Shown here: piece by piece, positions 41,594-52,124 of the stretch
Layout of the letters: each line of letters opens with the position of its first letter
Numbering within the stretch: the first letter of the stretch is position 1
Origin: Aphanomyces cochlioides
Taxonomy: Eukaryota > Oomycota > Saprolegniomycetes > Saprolegniales > Verrucalvaceae
Length of the DNA stretch: 64,000 bases
Direction: 5' to 3'
Assembly (NCBI GenBank): GCA_019828595.1
Contig: JAHQRK010000027.1
Span: forward strand, 496,001 to 560,000
Notes under the pieces: model-generated
Seen by the model: only the letters and a program-made list of their open reading frames with translations
The model's database searches: none
Told to the model about the DNA's origin: nothing
Program-made: the position numbers and the translations under genes

Positions 41594-42549
41594 TCAAAGG
41601 GCGTCGAGTGGCACTCGGCGACGCAGCGGAACCAGTCGACAGGGTTGGTGGAGTCTGCTGGGGATTGAAGATAGCAAAATACCTACGCAAGATGAGAGAT
41701 GACACAAGACGATGCCGACCCGAAAGTAAAAGGGAAACGTCTCGGCCGGGATCGACCGCGTCGCTTTGCGCTTCTTCCGCAGTGGAGGCTGGAGCTTCCA
41801 GACGTCCGGGAGAAACATCCACATGCTCTTGCAGCCGCTTTCGGTCGTCGTCGCCGAGTATTTCTACAAGAAATCGGTCAGAAAGCGCGGCAAAGACCGC
41901 ATCCTACTCCGATTTGAACGGCGTCAAAGGTATTCTGGCGGAAAGTATCAAACTCCGCATGGCCCTGCAGCACTGGCGGCGACGGCACCTGCGTCCCTGG
42001 CGAGATTTGCTCGAAGCGGCCGATGACAAACATGTTGGGAAGCCACACGGGGCAGAGGAGCTCGCAGTTGACGGGCGTGCGGCAGACACCGATCGACGCA
42101 TGCTTCTTCCCTTGCATTTTCATCTCGTAGAAGTCGCCGTGCTCTGGGCAGAAGGGAAAACATTGCAAGTTCTTGCGGCCATTTTTCCAATACCGCGGCA
42201 AGAACGACGTCGTGAGGCGGACGTGGAAGCGATAGACGGGAGTGGGCGGCCGCGGAGGCAGCGGCAGCGGCGGAGGAAGCACTGGAGGCGTCGGATACAG
42301 CACTGGCAACGGCGACAGCGTCGAATGTGGAGGTGGCAATGGTTCGCCCGCGAATATCAAGTCGAGGTTGCGGAAGAAGACGTCGTCGTTCGGGTCGACG
42401 GGCTCGCCATCGCCTTTGAAATGGTGGCTGGCTCGAGCTTCTAACGACGGAAGGCGACAGCGCGGAACGGAGGCGTCGTACGCGTCGTGGGGCATCACTT
42501 CGTGGCGGCCCAGCGCCGAGACGAGGAACGCCGCGTCATCGTCGTCCAT
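41594..42549 (-). CDS. Unrecognised protein with proline-rich linker, about 303 aa
   Basis: Two exons, 41908-42549 and 41594-41863 (44-nt intron, phase 0). The start MDDDDAAFLVSALGRHEV is acidic. A poly-Pro segment (LPPPLPLPPRPPTP) leads to a folded-looking domain with spaced Cys, Trp and His: RLTTSFLPRYWKNGRKNLQC, FPFCPEHGDFYEMK and CELLCPVWLPNMFVIGRFEQ. After the intron comes SMWMFLPDVWKLQPPLRKKR. The last 25 codons are doubtful: a further intron could lead to a different end at 41532, only 1 bp from the stop of the opposite gene. I do not recognise the family; the Cys/His/Trp pattern could be a metal-binding or DNA-binding fold. Codon use is GC-rich, like its neighbours. Confidence 0.5.
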
Positions 42550-43746
42550 GCGCTTTGATCAAGTGAGCTCGCACTGCTGCGGGGGCTTTTACTCGTCTCG
42601 TCCCACGTGAATCCGAACGGTGGACAATCGCCCAAAAGATCTTTTTGCACGGTCTCAGCCTTTGACGAGTCATCCTGACACGACCGATCTAGCGACGGGG
42701 AAAACGGCGCCGCTGCTGAAAGAGAACGGGGGACGCCATTTCCATCGCGTCCGCCGCGTCGCGGGCCGGTAGATTCGCGGCTTGGAGGAGTTCAAGCTCC
42801 CCCCGTGGAAGAATCCCCTAACCTCCATCAGGTCGCCATCTTGTAGGAAGTGGAGAGGATGTCAAGGTGGAGCTTCTGTTTTGGCGCTGGCCGTCGCATG
42901 TTTAACGTTCCAGTGAGGATGGAAAGCACGTGGCTCTGCGCCGCCTTCGTCGGGTCTTCCCGTGGGATCGAGCTGTCTGTAACTCCCGTGTGTTTCGCTC
43001 AAACCGTGGCCCAGTGTCGTCGTGTGTTGGACAATCCCAGAGACGCCTTCGATGTGCCGCGCATCGCCAGCAGTGACAGCAAGTTGGACAATCACCAGAG
43101 AGTTCCATCATTGCCAAGGCGGCAAAGTTTCGCCCTTGTTTGACGAACACACGACCAGCGAAGTGACGATACCTCTATAATTTTATATGTTGCAGTCTCG
43201 AACAGATTACAGTGAGGGGGAGCACGTGGATGACCTTCCACTGAATTCCAACACAGCTTGGCTTGGCTGCTGAGTGTGCTTGGGGGCCGTTAGGCTCATC
43301 TTGCAAGTTATACACACGTACGATTGGGATGTCTGCGTGCCTGCAGTCTCAACGAATTTATACAGCCATCCAAGTCCGATACACAGAGTCATTGAGCCTG
43401 TGACCTCGTTGACATTTTTTTGCACCTCACAGTATTGCAATCCACCCTCTAGTCGTTGTCCATGCACTCCAGGCGTTGCTCGTCGGTCGCGGATGATAAC
43501 TCCATGTGAGTGTCGACACAGGGACTCATCCTTGGGGCTATTTGAGCTCCTGTGATTGCCATTTGAATGGCCCATGCGCGTTGTTGTCACCACATTTCAC
43601 CGAGCTCTCGTTTCGCACGATTACAGCCAGCGATTGATTACAGTGCTTGCATATTGACGACGATGTCTCAATCAACAAGGATGCGCTGTCGGTCCTTGTC
43701 CACGACTTTCGAGTCGACAAATATTAAATTCAAGAGGTTGAGTCTG
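42550..43746. other. 1.2 kb without a recognised gene
   Basis: Frames of up to 128 codons occur on both strands (for example 43207-43593 minus) but none shows a known motif, and composition changes abruptly along the stretch. It includes the upstream region of the gene starting at 42549 and possibly relic sequence. Confidence 0.3.
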
Positions 43747-43764
43747 TTATCCGGATCCGGATAA
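43747..43764. promoter_or_regulatory. Perfect 18-bp palindrome TTATCCGGATCCGGATAA upstream of TMEM14-like gene
   Basis: Two mirror half-sites separated by AT, 36 bp upstream of ATG 43800. The clearest example of the recurring motif. Promoter function inferred. Confidence 0.55.
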
Positions 43765-43799
43765 GGAAGACAGCTTTTCTATGCCCACATTCTTCAAGC

Positions 43800-44166
43800 A
43801 TGTCAAGCCACCACCCCACGTACACGATGGCCGCTTTGCTGGTAAACTCGAGGGAAAACGACGCTGACGATGGAATTCTAGGCTATTGGAGGCATTATGG
43901 GCTATGTCCGCCGCGGCTCCGTTATCTCGTTGGCTGCTGGCGTCGGCATCGGCGCTGGATTCGGCGTCGCGGGATACATGTTGCAACAAGGTCAAATGAC
44001 CAACGGACACGCGACGGCGTTTGCGTTGAGCTCTGTTACGATGGCGGCTATGGGCATCCGTGCGATTAATACCAAGGGCACAGTCCCCATCGCTGTCGCG
44101 TCACTCTGTGCGCTGTCGAGTGCGTACCACGCCAACAAGTTTCTCGAATGGGCGGGTCAAGAATAG
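43800..44166 (+). CDS. TMEM14-family small membrane protein, 108 aa
   Basis: Two exons, 43800-43841 and 43882-44166 (40-nt intron, phase 0), 108 residues. The protein is almost entirely hydrophobic, with four predicted helices: AALLAIGGIMGYVRRGSVIS, LAAGVGIGAGFGVAGYML, AFALSSVTMAAMGIRAI and PIAVASLCALSSAYHANKF. The GGIMGYVRRGSVISLAAG stretch matches the Tmemb_14 signature (G-x-x-G-Y-x-x-x-G-S-x-x-S-L-x-A-G), and the length is typical. Members lie in mitochondrial inner or ER membranes; TMEM14C is linked to porphyrin transport in animals (family knowledge). Here the exact substrate is unknown. A perfect TTATCCGGATCCGGATAA palindrome lies upstream. Confidence 0.85.
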
Positions 44167-44328
44167 ATCTGTCTTCTCTCGAGTGTTTGAGTGCCCTAAT
44201 TGATTAGAGATGTCTGCATTCCCCGTCCATGGAGTCTTCAAGGTGCGAAGATGTCGAGAGAGACACAAGGCGACATGTTTCAACCATCTTTAGTAGATTA
44301 CGCACACCAAACACATTTCTATCGCCAC

Positions 44329-47300
44329 TTAGACACTGTCGGGGACATTCGACTGGGTTGGATTCGCCACTGAGGCGACGCAGGCGGCGAGCATGTCGTC
44401 AAACATCGCGCCAGGCATGTCCTTGGTCAAGTGGATCTTGTTGTCCACTTGGAGCGACATGGGGACATCCAAATGGGCGTCGTCTTTGCGAGTCGGCGTC
44501 TCATAAAACGTAAAGAGATTGTTGTTGGTCGCCGCGGGTATCGCAATTGGAATCGACGACGATTGTGGAGTAGACGGCGGAGTGAGGCCAAAGGACGACG
44601 CGGACGACGTTGACGAGCTGCGCGTTGTGTCGAGCACTTCAGGATCTCCTCGTACACCAGGCGAGAATGCAATTTCTACTCGGAAGCGGTTCTCGTCTTC
44701 CTCCTACACAACGACATGAGTTATGGAGGTCATGGACGGATCTACCGGCAGCCACGGCGCTTCAAAGACACGGATAATGATGTGAGCCAAGTAATCGAGC
44801 TCTGACACGTTGTCGAGGGCGTCAAGCGCCTCTGGGGACATGAGTTTGGTCTGGCTAAACGAGTATTTGCGCTTCAACACCCCATTCGTGTCGTTTGGCA
44901 GCGTGCTGATGCCCATTTCACTCAAGAGCGCATTTGTGATTTCTTCTTCCGAGACGGCATTCGGATTCAAAAGCGCTTGGTTTGCCGACGACTGCCTTGC
45001 GATCCACGACGGGCATTGAAACCGCAGCACGTTGAGCAATGTGTGCATGTGGCTCTCGCTGGTGAAATACAGCCGCGTGCGCACTTGAGTGCCTGGACTC
45101 TTGATGCGCAATTCCTTGGCGTACGATGGATCGAGGCGATATCCATTGTGTTCGAGGCTTTCGCCTTCGTCATGTTCGTCGGCTTGAACAAGTGGCAGGA
45201 ACGATCTGCCGCCATAGACGCTCTTCACCACACTTGGTTTTTCTTCCCGTGTGATCGTCATGGCCGTCGCAATGTCTACACCGACAACTCAGCTTGCAGC
45301 AAGTTGGGAAGCGCATACCTGCGCGGATTTTAGCGCAAAGAGCTTGGGAGACTTTGATCCCAATCGATTGTTTCTCCGCGACATCCATGCCTACAGTTGA
45401 AATGAGCTCTTCGGCATATCAAAGACAAGAGCGTACCGTATTCTTGCGGGACGTAGCAAGTGACAAAGAGCTCAGCGAGCTCAAAGAGCGCACGGCCGGA
45501 CTTGATCGATGCATGGACCCCGTTGAAATTATGTAGCATGTCGTACTTGATGCAGTCGTAGATGTCAGGCAACTTGCTCAAGTCGTACTCTTGCTTCTTG
45601 GCAGAGTAGAAGTCACGGTAGAGCTTTTCCCATCGCTCGCTCATGAGCAAATACGTCTCGCCCATGTACAGCTCCTGCACTTTGTCGTCGTTGAGACTCA
45701 GCGCGGTCTTTTCAGCCTCGAGTGCCAGCTCTTTGATCTCTGTCTTGACATGTTTGATCAAATCGTGCAGTTTCCCAAGCGCTTCTTTTGGATTCTGGAG
45801 CTTCCGCAGTGCATCGACAATTGATTTCGTATTGAGCGGCGCAACATTGGCGATCATGTCGTCTTCCGACGCATATTCTTCCTGGAGAAGACGACGTAGG
45901 TTGGCTTTCGTTCGTTCAATCTCTTCGTTTGCGTCGGCTTGACCTGAATGGTCCAGCATTTTATTCGCATCTATACTCGTGTCAAGGAAGTCAAGGCGTT
46001 CATCTAACCTTTATCCAGCGTCGTGACAAGACTGACGAGAATGGGCGTCAAGTCGCCTTCAAGTTCGAGGAATCCCTTGGCAAACGCTGCGGCAGTCATT
46101 TGAACACGGCCTTCATCTGACGTAAAGATCTTTAAATCGTGGCGGAATGTGGAATGCAGTCGAAGTAAACCACCTGGCGCCAAAAGCGACGATGAACATC
46201 AATCAGAGAACAAGAGCTCTACCTTCTTCAACAGGATACAATTCATTGCGAAAGCGGTTGCCCAGTTGTTCTCCTTGGCGTTTGCCCGTCTCGGTCAAAT
46301 CGCCGCCCCATTTCAAGATCAAAAGCAACTCCGAATTCGCGCCAGACGATGAAGACGGCGGCATGTATTCTCGACGCGGTTTGAATTGGACTTTGCGATT
46401 GATCCCTGCAAACTTCCATCGCTCAAGCACGCGCTTAATCTGCAGCAGCTTTTCAAAGCTGTCTCCACCTACATTGCATAAGTTTCCATGGATTGAAGGC
46501 TTGTTCACCATCTTTTTCCCATACAGCGCCTTTCGAGCCGACATTTGGAGCGTACTCTTTGATCAAAGTACGGACAATGTCGAGTAGTTCTTGCAAATCC
46601 GCCACTGCTTTGACTTTCACCTCATCGAACTTATCCTTGGTCCGTCGTTTTTCATAGAAATCCACGAGCATGGACTCCCACACGCGAGTCTTGAGCTTTT
46701 GCTTGGGCGTGCGATCGCCATGGCGCTACAAAACCATGAGATTTCACCCAACAACATGACAAACATACCACGACAGCAATCACTGCGCGCAGTTCTTCCT
46801 TCTTTTCCAGCCAGTGGAGATCGTCCACCGATGCACTTGAGCTTGTGCGAGCGTCATGCGCTGCATGAGGCGAGCCATAGCAGTTGGGGAGTTCAAATGG
46901 ATCGTTCGAGCTGCTGGAAGAGCCGATTGAGTGCTCTCGGATCGGTAGAAATGGCTCTCCAGCGTGGTCCAGCATCAATTGAGATGGCTCCGTCGCATAC
47001 TGATGCTGCGATTGCGCAAAACCCATTGCCTTGGGCGACATGTTGTACCGCGGACTCGGTGACCTGCGGTGGTAGCGGTACTTTAGAGCCGTGAGCAGGT
47101 AGTTGTGAAGCACGAGCCCGCAGTCGTCGTAATACTTCTTCGAGTTCTTTACAAAGCTCCATCCGTTCACATCACAGACGTAAGATGTGCCACGCACACG
47201 GAGTAAATCAAACCCACAGACGGTCTGTTGAAATGCCAGACAGACTTTGCGCGCAATGTCCTTCTCGATAGAGTTGAGAATAACTGGGTAGCGGACTTCT

Positions 47301-48132
47301 TTGCCGACGCTGTCACGCATAACGCGGCCATCCAAAACGGGCGACTTGCGGGCTTCAGCGTGACCATAGTTGGGTCCAACCGTGTAGACTTTGACGTCTG
47401 TTCCTTGCGTGTTGAGGAATTCTTCGTAAATGTATGACCCGTCGCGGCGCACCTTGTCAAGGAAGATAAACAATGCCCCATGCACGATGATAAACTTACA
47501 TGGTTGACATCGGGATAAAATTCAGACGATCGATCGCCAACTTTGCGGAAGAGTCGCTTGCTTCCACCACCTGCGCTAGAGGGATAATAAATGTAAATAT
47601 TGTGGTCTTCGGCATCGGCGGGTTTTTCGACAAAAGGTTTGTTTATCTGCACACCATTGATGATCACATAATTATCGCTTTCTTCGAGTGTGTCGGGGTT
47701 TGGACCATCTCGGTTGACAATTGCATGGCGGGGAACATTTACACCATTACGAATGAGCACTTCGTAGACTTTTCGTCGATCAAACAAGACATGTTGCATG
47801 CTCAAGTCATTGACCAAAACGGGTCGTCGTAATTGCACGTAGCTTTCGGCTTTCGCGAGTGGGAATCCCGTCGAGTAAAAACTGAATATCGCTTCACAAA
47901 TTGGCCATTCTTCAATCGGTCGGTTCAAGATCATGTCGTCTGTAAAGATCACCAAGTCGAATTGTTTCTTCTTGACGAGTCGTCGGAGGATTTCCTGCAT
48001 CGGTTTCGAGCGCGATTTCTTCTCCATCGCACACACACCGACGACATACCGTTTCGATCCTCTGTTCTGGAACGCCGGGTGATTTGGATCTTCCTCTGAA
48101 TTTGTCGGCGAGATGCAGCTCGAATGCATCAT
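44329..48132 (-). CDS. PPIP5K: PPIP5K/VIP1 inositol pyrophosphate kinase-phosphatase, 1151 aa
   Basis: Nine exons join in frame: 47500-48132, 46769-47452, 46509-46725, 46223-46468, 46009-46173, 45437-45970, 45319-45390, 44746-45275 and 44329-44703 (introns 38-49 nt). The N-terminal RimK/ATP-grasp kinase shows [39 protein letters not shown] and [20 protein letters not shown]. It continues with [20 protein letters not shown] and [20 protein letters not shown]. The histidine-acid-phosphatase half starts at [12 protein letters not shown] (about residue 440) and continues through [39 protein letters not shown] and [19 protein letters not shown]. Both catalytic halves look intact. The enzyme makes and removes 1-position diphosphates of InsP6/InsP7, signalling phosphate and energy status in the cytosol (family knowledge). 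ATG 48132 is the first in-frame Met. Confidence 0.93.
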
Positions 48133-48711
48133 GCGCGCGCGTTCCTGCAATCGGCCGACGAATCTCAAAATGTATCGCCGATTGAAACCGACCAAAAGCA
48201 GCAGATATTTGGATCTCCACCAATCCAATCCATCCAAATCTTCATAATCAATTCTGATTGGCTAAAATTCATACATCCTGATCCGCGTGCTCGTTTTAGA
48301 CAGGGCCAACTGCCACACGCTTGGAGATTCATCCACGCCCTTTCGGATGTGATACAAAGATTCACCGAGACTTGGGTTTCTATCAGATGGACATAAAGCT
48401 CAAGCATGGAATGCCAACAAGTGTCACCCGCAGATTCACGACAATAAAGTACACCTACCCGCATTGTTGTGCGTGCAGTGTTATATCGATGTCATAACCA
48501 AAAGGCATCATATTTGAAATATGTTTAAAATTAACTCAACATTCAAAACCTATATTTTAAATGAATTTCAAATATAAATTCACTGGAGAGAAAAATTAAA
48601 TAAATATTTGTTGAAATATATACAAATAACAAGATAGTTAAATAATTTGCGGAAGTTGAGGGAGGATGATCGAGGGACAAAGATCACAGTTGATGCACCC
48701 ATTGCATCATC
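48133..48711. other. Divergent intergenic region between PPIP5K and QDPR
   Basis: Contains ATTGGCTAAAA (about 48256-48266), a reverse CCAAT box about 125 bp upstream of PPIP5K. It becomes very AT-rich at 48500-48650 before the QDPR start. No gene seen. Confidence 0.35.
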
Positions 48712-49647
48712 ATGAAAAGATTGCTCGTGGTTGGCGGCTCCGGTGCGCTTGGCCGCGGCGTGGCGCAGCGCTTCAAGGCTGCAAAGTGGTCGGTTATTAA
48801 TGTGGACTTTGCGTAAGTCAATGCAGCTCTTATGAGTGTTGACGACGTCGCTTTTGAGTAGGGCCAACAAGGAAACAAATGTGACGAATGTTACCTTGGA
48901 CGTGTCCAAGAGTGTCTTGCACCAGTTGCCCAAAGTCATTGAGGGTCTTCAAAACCAGTAAGCTTCTTCAATGCTTTCTTGACACTTTGTGACACTTTTG
49001 CGTAGAAAGGTTGATGCTGTCGTCTGCGCAGCCGGCGGATGGGCTGGTGGAAGTATCGGCGACAGTGAGATTGCTTCCTCTTTGGCGCAAATGTACTCGA
49101 TGAACTTGGAGTCGGCTGTACTTGGTATGCTTAATTGTTTCATCTTTTTTGAAGAATTCACCGTCGATATGCAGCGGCACACGTTGCAGCCACGTCGTTG
49201 AACCCAAACGGCCTTCTTATCTTGACTGGATCAGCGTCTGCCTTGACAGGTAAATTCATTTGTGGCTGATGAGAGTCTCACCGATCTCCTAGCTACGCCT
49301 GGTATGGTTGCTTATGGTTTGACCAAAGCTGCCACGCATCATTTGGTTGCTAGCTCTGCTGCTAGTCTTCCAACTGGTGCGTCTTCTTTGGCCATTCTCC
49401 CCATTACCATCGACACGCCAACGAATCGAAAGTACATGGCAGATGCGGATTTCTCAACTTGGACCCCGGTACGTCGTGGTATCTCTCTCCAGTCTCTCAA
49501 TCTCATTGACAGGTCGAAGAGATTGCCAATCAATTGCTCGAATGGTCGACGAACACGGCCTCTCGACCCACCAGTGGTGATCTTGTCCAAGTCACGACTT
49601 CGAACGGCGTCTCGACATGGACTTCCAAGGGCAATCCATTTGCTTAA
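48712..49647 (+). CDS. QDPR: Quinoid dihydropteridine reductase (SDR family), 233 aa
   Basis: Six exons join in frame: 48712-48812, 48862-48957, 49006-49124, 49175-49249, 49293-49468 and 49513-49647 (introns 43-50 nt). The Rossmann NAD site is at the start (RLLVVGGSGALGRGVAQRF). DAVVCAAGGWAGGSIGDSEI and the active-site pair Tyr-x-x-x-Lys in TPGMVAYGLTKAATHHL follow. PITIDTPTNRKYMADADFST and WTP close to the end are diagnostic for QDPR. The enzyme uses NADH to recycle quinonoid dihydrobiopterin to tetrahydrobiopterin, the cofactor of aromatic amino-acid hydroxylases (family knowledge). Length compares with 244 in human. All splice sites are GT..AG. Confidence 0.92.
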
Positions 49648-49692
49648 ATGTGAAAAATCTCTCTTTTCCTAGCTTACTCTCTTCGAAAGACT

Positions 49693-50727
49693 CTACATGA
49701 CGGCGCAATGTTGGCAAAGCAGTCGCCGTACGTCTGGGCGGTATGCGCCAATCTCTCTCACATTGATGGGATTCCGCACGTCCAAAATTTTGAGCTCACC
49801 TTGGCGCAGACATGCAAATGCGAGTCGATCGTCTGTGACGTGGACACTTGTAATATCAGCTTCAGCGTGAACATAAGACCCAAGAGGCTCGAATTGTCGC
49901 CTTGGTGCGTGGAATCGAAGAATACGCAGACCGCCATTTCCCAGGGCGACGTACACGATATCTTCCAAGACTTGAACGCAATTGGCAGCATACGACGGGA
50001 ATGACGCGGCACCGATTTCTTCAGGACTGAAAGGATTCGTCACATCGAGCACCTTGAGACCGCCATATGAGAAAGCCACAAAGAGGAGTGGTCCTGCTAG
50101 GGCCATGTGTCGTGCGTCAAACGAGCCATGGGAAAACGAGCTGATTTCACAAGGCAGGGATCCATTCGTCACATCCAAAATGCGAATGCCGCTATGGCCA
50201 AAGCTTACAAAACCCCAACCATCACGGAGGAGAACAAAGCGAGCTTCATGCGTGTCGTCTTTGAAGCCTCCAAGCTCCACTGGACTGCTTGGGTTAGCAA
50301 CGTCAAGTACGCGCACACCAGCGAGACCAAATGTCACGAGAGCAATGTCGCCTTGGACGGCAACGCATTTTGCTCCATACCTTGAGTGCATCAGCGCTCC
50401 AATTTCGTCAATATTTGTGTCAATGTTGGTAAAGATTCGAAGGCCAGACTTCCCGCATGCAGTGTAGACAATCCGCTTGTTGATAAAGAAGTGCTTGAGC
50501 GCCATGCCGCCTTGGCCTTCAATGAGTTCGGCCAGCACGCTTGGACACTCTGGCGTCGTCACGTCCAAAACGACCATGCCATACATTCCCAGCGACAAAA
50601 AGGCTTTTGTCGTTACTCCGAGACACTCCACATGCACCCACTTGACGCGGCATCGTAGAGAGTCCGAGAAACCGAGTTGAGCTGCCGTCAACTTGGTCAA
50701 GATGGTCTGGCATGTTGTTGCCGGCAT
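49693..50727 (-). CDS. LVIVD-repeat beta-propeller protein, 344 aa
   Basis: Single exon from ATG 50727 to 49693. It contains six or so repeats of about 45 residues with the core (G)-(I/V/L)-(R/K)-(V/I)-L-D-V-(T/A)-N-P: MYGMVVLDVTTPECPSVLAE, GVRVLDVANPSSPVELGGF, GIRILDVTNGSLPCEISSF, GLKVLDVTNPFSPEEIGAAS and GELKILDVRNPINVREIGAY. These are LVIVD repeats, which pack as a beta-propeller. The N-terminus has no clear signal peptide. LVIVD proteins are mostly uncharacterised, some extracellular or surface-bound in bacteria. In oomycetes the role is unknown. Divergent to CSN5 across 176 bp. Confidence 0.8.
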   Translation of the reverse strand: MPATTCQTILTKLTAAQLGFSDSLRCRVKWVHVECLGVTTKAFLSLGMYGMVVLDVTTPECPSVLAELIEGQGGMALKHFFINKRIVYTACGKSGLRIFTNIDTNIDEIGALMHSRYGAKCVAVQGDIALVTFGLAGVRVLDVANPSSPVELGGFKDDTHEARFVLLRDGWGFVSFGHSGIRILDVTNGSLPCEISSFSHGSFDARHMALAGPLLFVAFSYGGLKVLDVTNPFSPEEIGAASFPSYAANCVQVLEDIVYVALGNGGLRILRFHAPRRQFEPLGSYVHAEADITSVHVTDDRLAFACLRQGELKILDVRNPINVREIGAYRPDVRRLLCQHCAVM

Positions 50728-50903
50728 GGGAAAATCGTATCTTTTCGAATTCGAAATGATTTACACTAATTCATAACCACATTATTTTAATTGTGAACGT
50801 TAATAGTATATTTTTCAGGAATTTTTTATTCAATTATTTTGGATTTTCTCTTTTTTTCTTTGATTTATTGGGACAAGACATCAATTTTGGTCGGATCACG
50901 AAG

Positions 50904-52104
50904 ATGAGCAGCACTCCGGCAAGCAGCACGCCAAAGGTGAAAGGACTGAATGCCGGTAAAGCCGCAGTAGCAAATGCAAACAGTGGAGACAGTTTGTATA
51001 CTTGGAATGAAGATCGTGTGAATGAAGTCCGATCGAACAAGCAGTGGAGCCAAGACCCGAAGTATTTTAAACGAGTCCAAGTGTCGCCGTCCGCCACGAT
51101 GAAGATGCTTTCGCATGCGCAATCTGGCGTGGAGAAGGGTATGAGCTCACCTGGAGGAAAACCTGTGGAAATCATGGGGCTTCTCCTTGGACGACCATCG
51201 ACTGATCCAGCGAATTTGAACTGTTTGATCGTCACTGACGCCTTTCCATTGCCGATTGAAGGGGCCGAAACCAAAGTCCTCGCCGACGACCAAGAAGTGA
51301 TGAACTATATGATTTCCCTTGGTGAGGCAATTGAAACTACGCGAAAGGAAAAGTTTATGGGGTGGTATCATAGTCACCCCTTTGATGTCGAAGTCACATC
51401 ACACTGCTTCCTCAGTAGCACGGATCTGAGCACCCAACTCCAGTGGCAACGGTCTGAAGATCCCCATGGCAACCCTTGGCTTGCTATTGTCATCGATCCT
51501 CTACGATCCCTCGCAAAGAAGCGACCGGAAATGGGGGCTTTCCGTGCCTATCCACCAGAATTCGCTGCTCCTTTGAACGAAACCCCTGATGGCCAAAATG
51601 TGACGGACGACACGGCGCGCGTCGAGCGATGGGGAAGCTGCTGGAATCGGTGACACCCTCCATTATATCCTTCTAACTCAACCGCCTTGTAGATACTACG
51701 CACTTGAAATTGAATACTTTATGAGCAACATGGGATCGAACGTCCTGAGCGTCTTGAGTGAAAAGTTCCTTTGGATGCGCACACTCAGTTCAACGCCCAT
51801 GTTGGAGCGAGAAAATCGAGAACGCTTCTCGGAGCGCATTGGGCTCTTGGCGACGAAGTTGGAAGGGTGTGAGTCTGTCGTGTCAAGCTCCAAAGCTTTC
51901 TCCTGTACGTCTTTCACTTAGTCTTGTTTTGATTGACTTGTAGCGCGCATGAACTATGGCTATTACGTCCCCGAGTCGTCCAAAGTATCCTCTGCCAACG
52001 AAGAGTCAACATTGGATAAATGCACGCAAGCGGCCAACGAATTGTCGATTGAACAATGCCAAGGCCAAGCGATGCAAGTCACCAAAGCGCACTTGTTCAA
52101 TTGA
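50904..52104 (+). CDS. CSN5: COP9 signalosome subunit 5 (CSN5/JAB1), JAMM metalloprotease, 372 aa
   Basis: Three exons join in frame: 50904-51649, 51693-51904 and 51944-52104 (introns of 43 and 39 nt). The MPN+ domain has the catalytic Glu in GKPVEIMGLLLGR and the metal-binding KFMGWYHSHPFDVEV, then HCFLSSTDLSTQLQWQR and GNPWLAIVIDPLRSLAKKRP. The C-terminus (SRMNYGYYVPESS .. GQAMQVTKAHLFN) matches the CSN5 tail ending in LFN. CSN5 removes NEDD8 from cullins within the COP9 signalosome, controlling SCF ligases (family knowledge). Between HSH and the S-x-x-D that completes the JAMM site there are 12 residues, not the usual 7. ATG 50904 is preferred over an upstream frame that would add a hydrophobic, non-conserved leader. 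Confidence 0.92.
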
Positions 52105-52124
52105 GAGCTAATGCAACCTTGATG

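Noticed and set aside
41398..42444. 348-codon plus-strand frame, Arg-rich
   Set aside because: Covers the end of the F-box gene in the wrong frame and then runs antisense to the gene starting at 42549. Composition is typical of a GC-rich shadow.
43207..43593. 128-codon minus-strand frame
   Set aside because: Open but without recognisable motif, conserved start context or splice signals; left as unassigned intergenic sequence.
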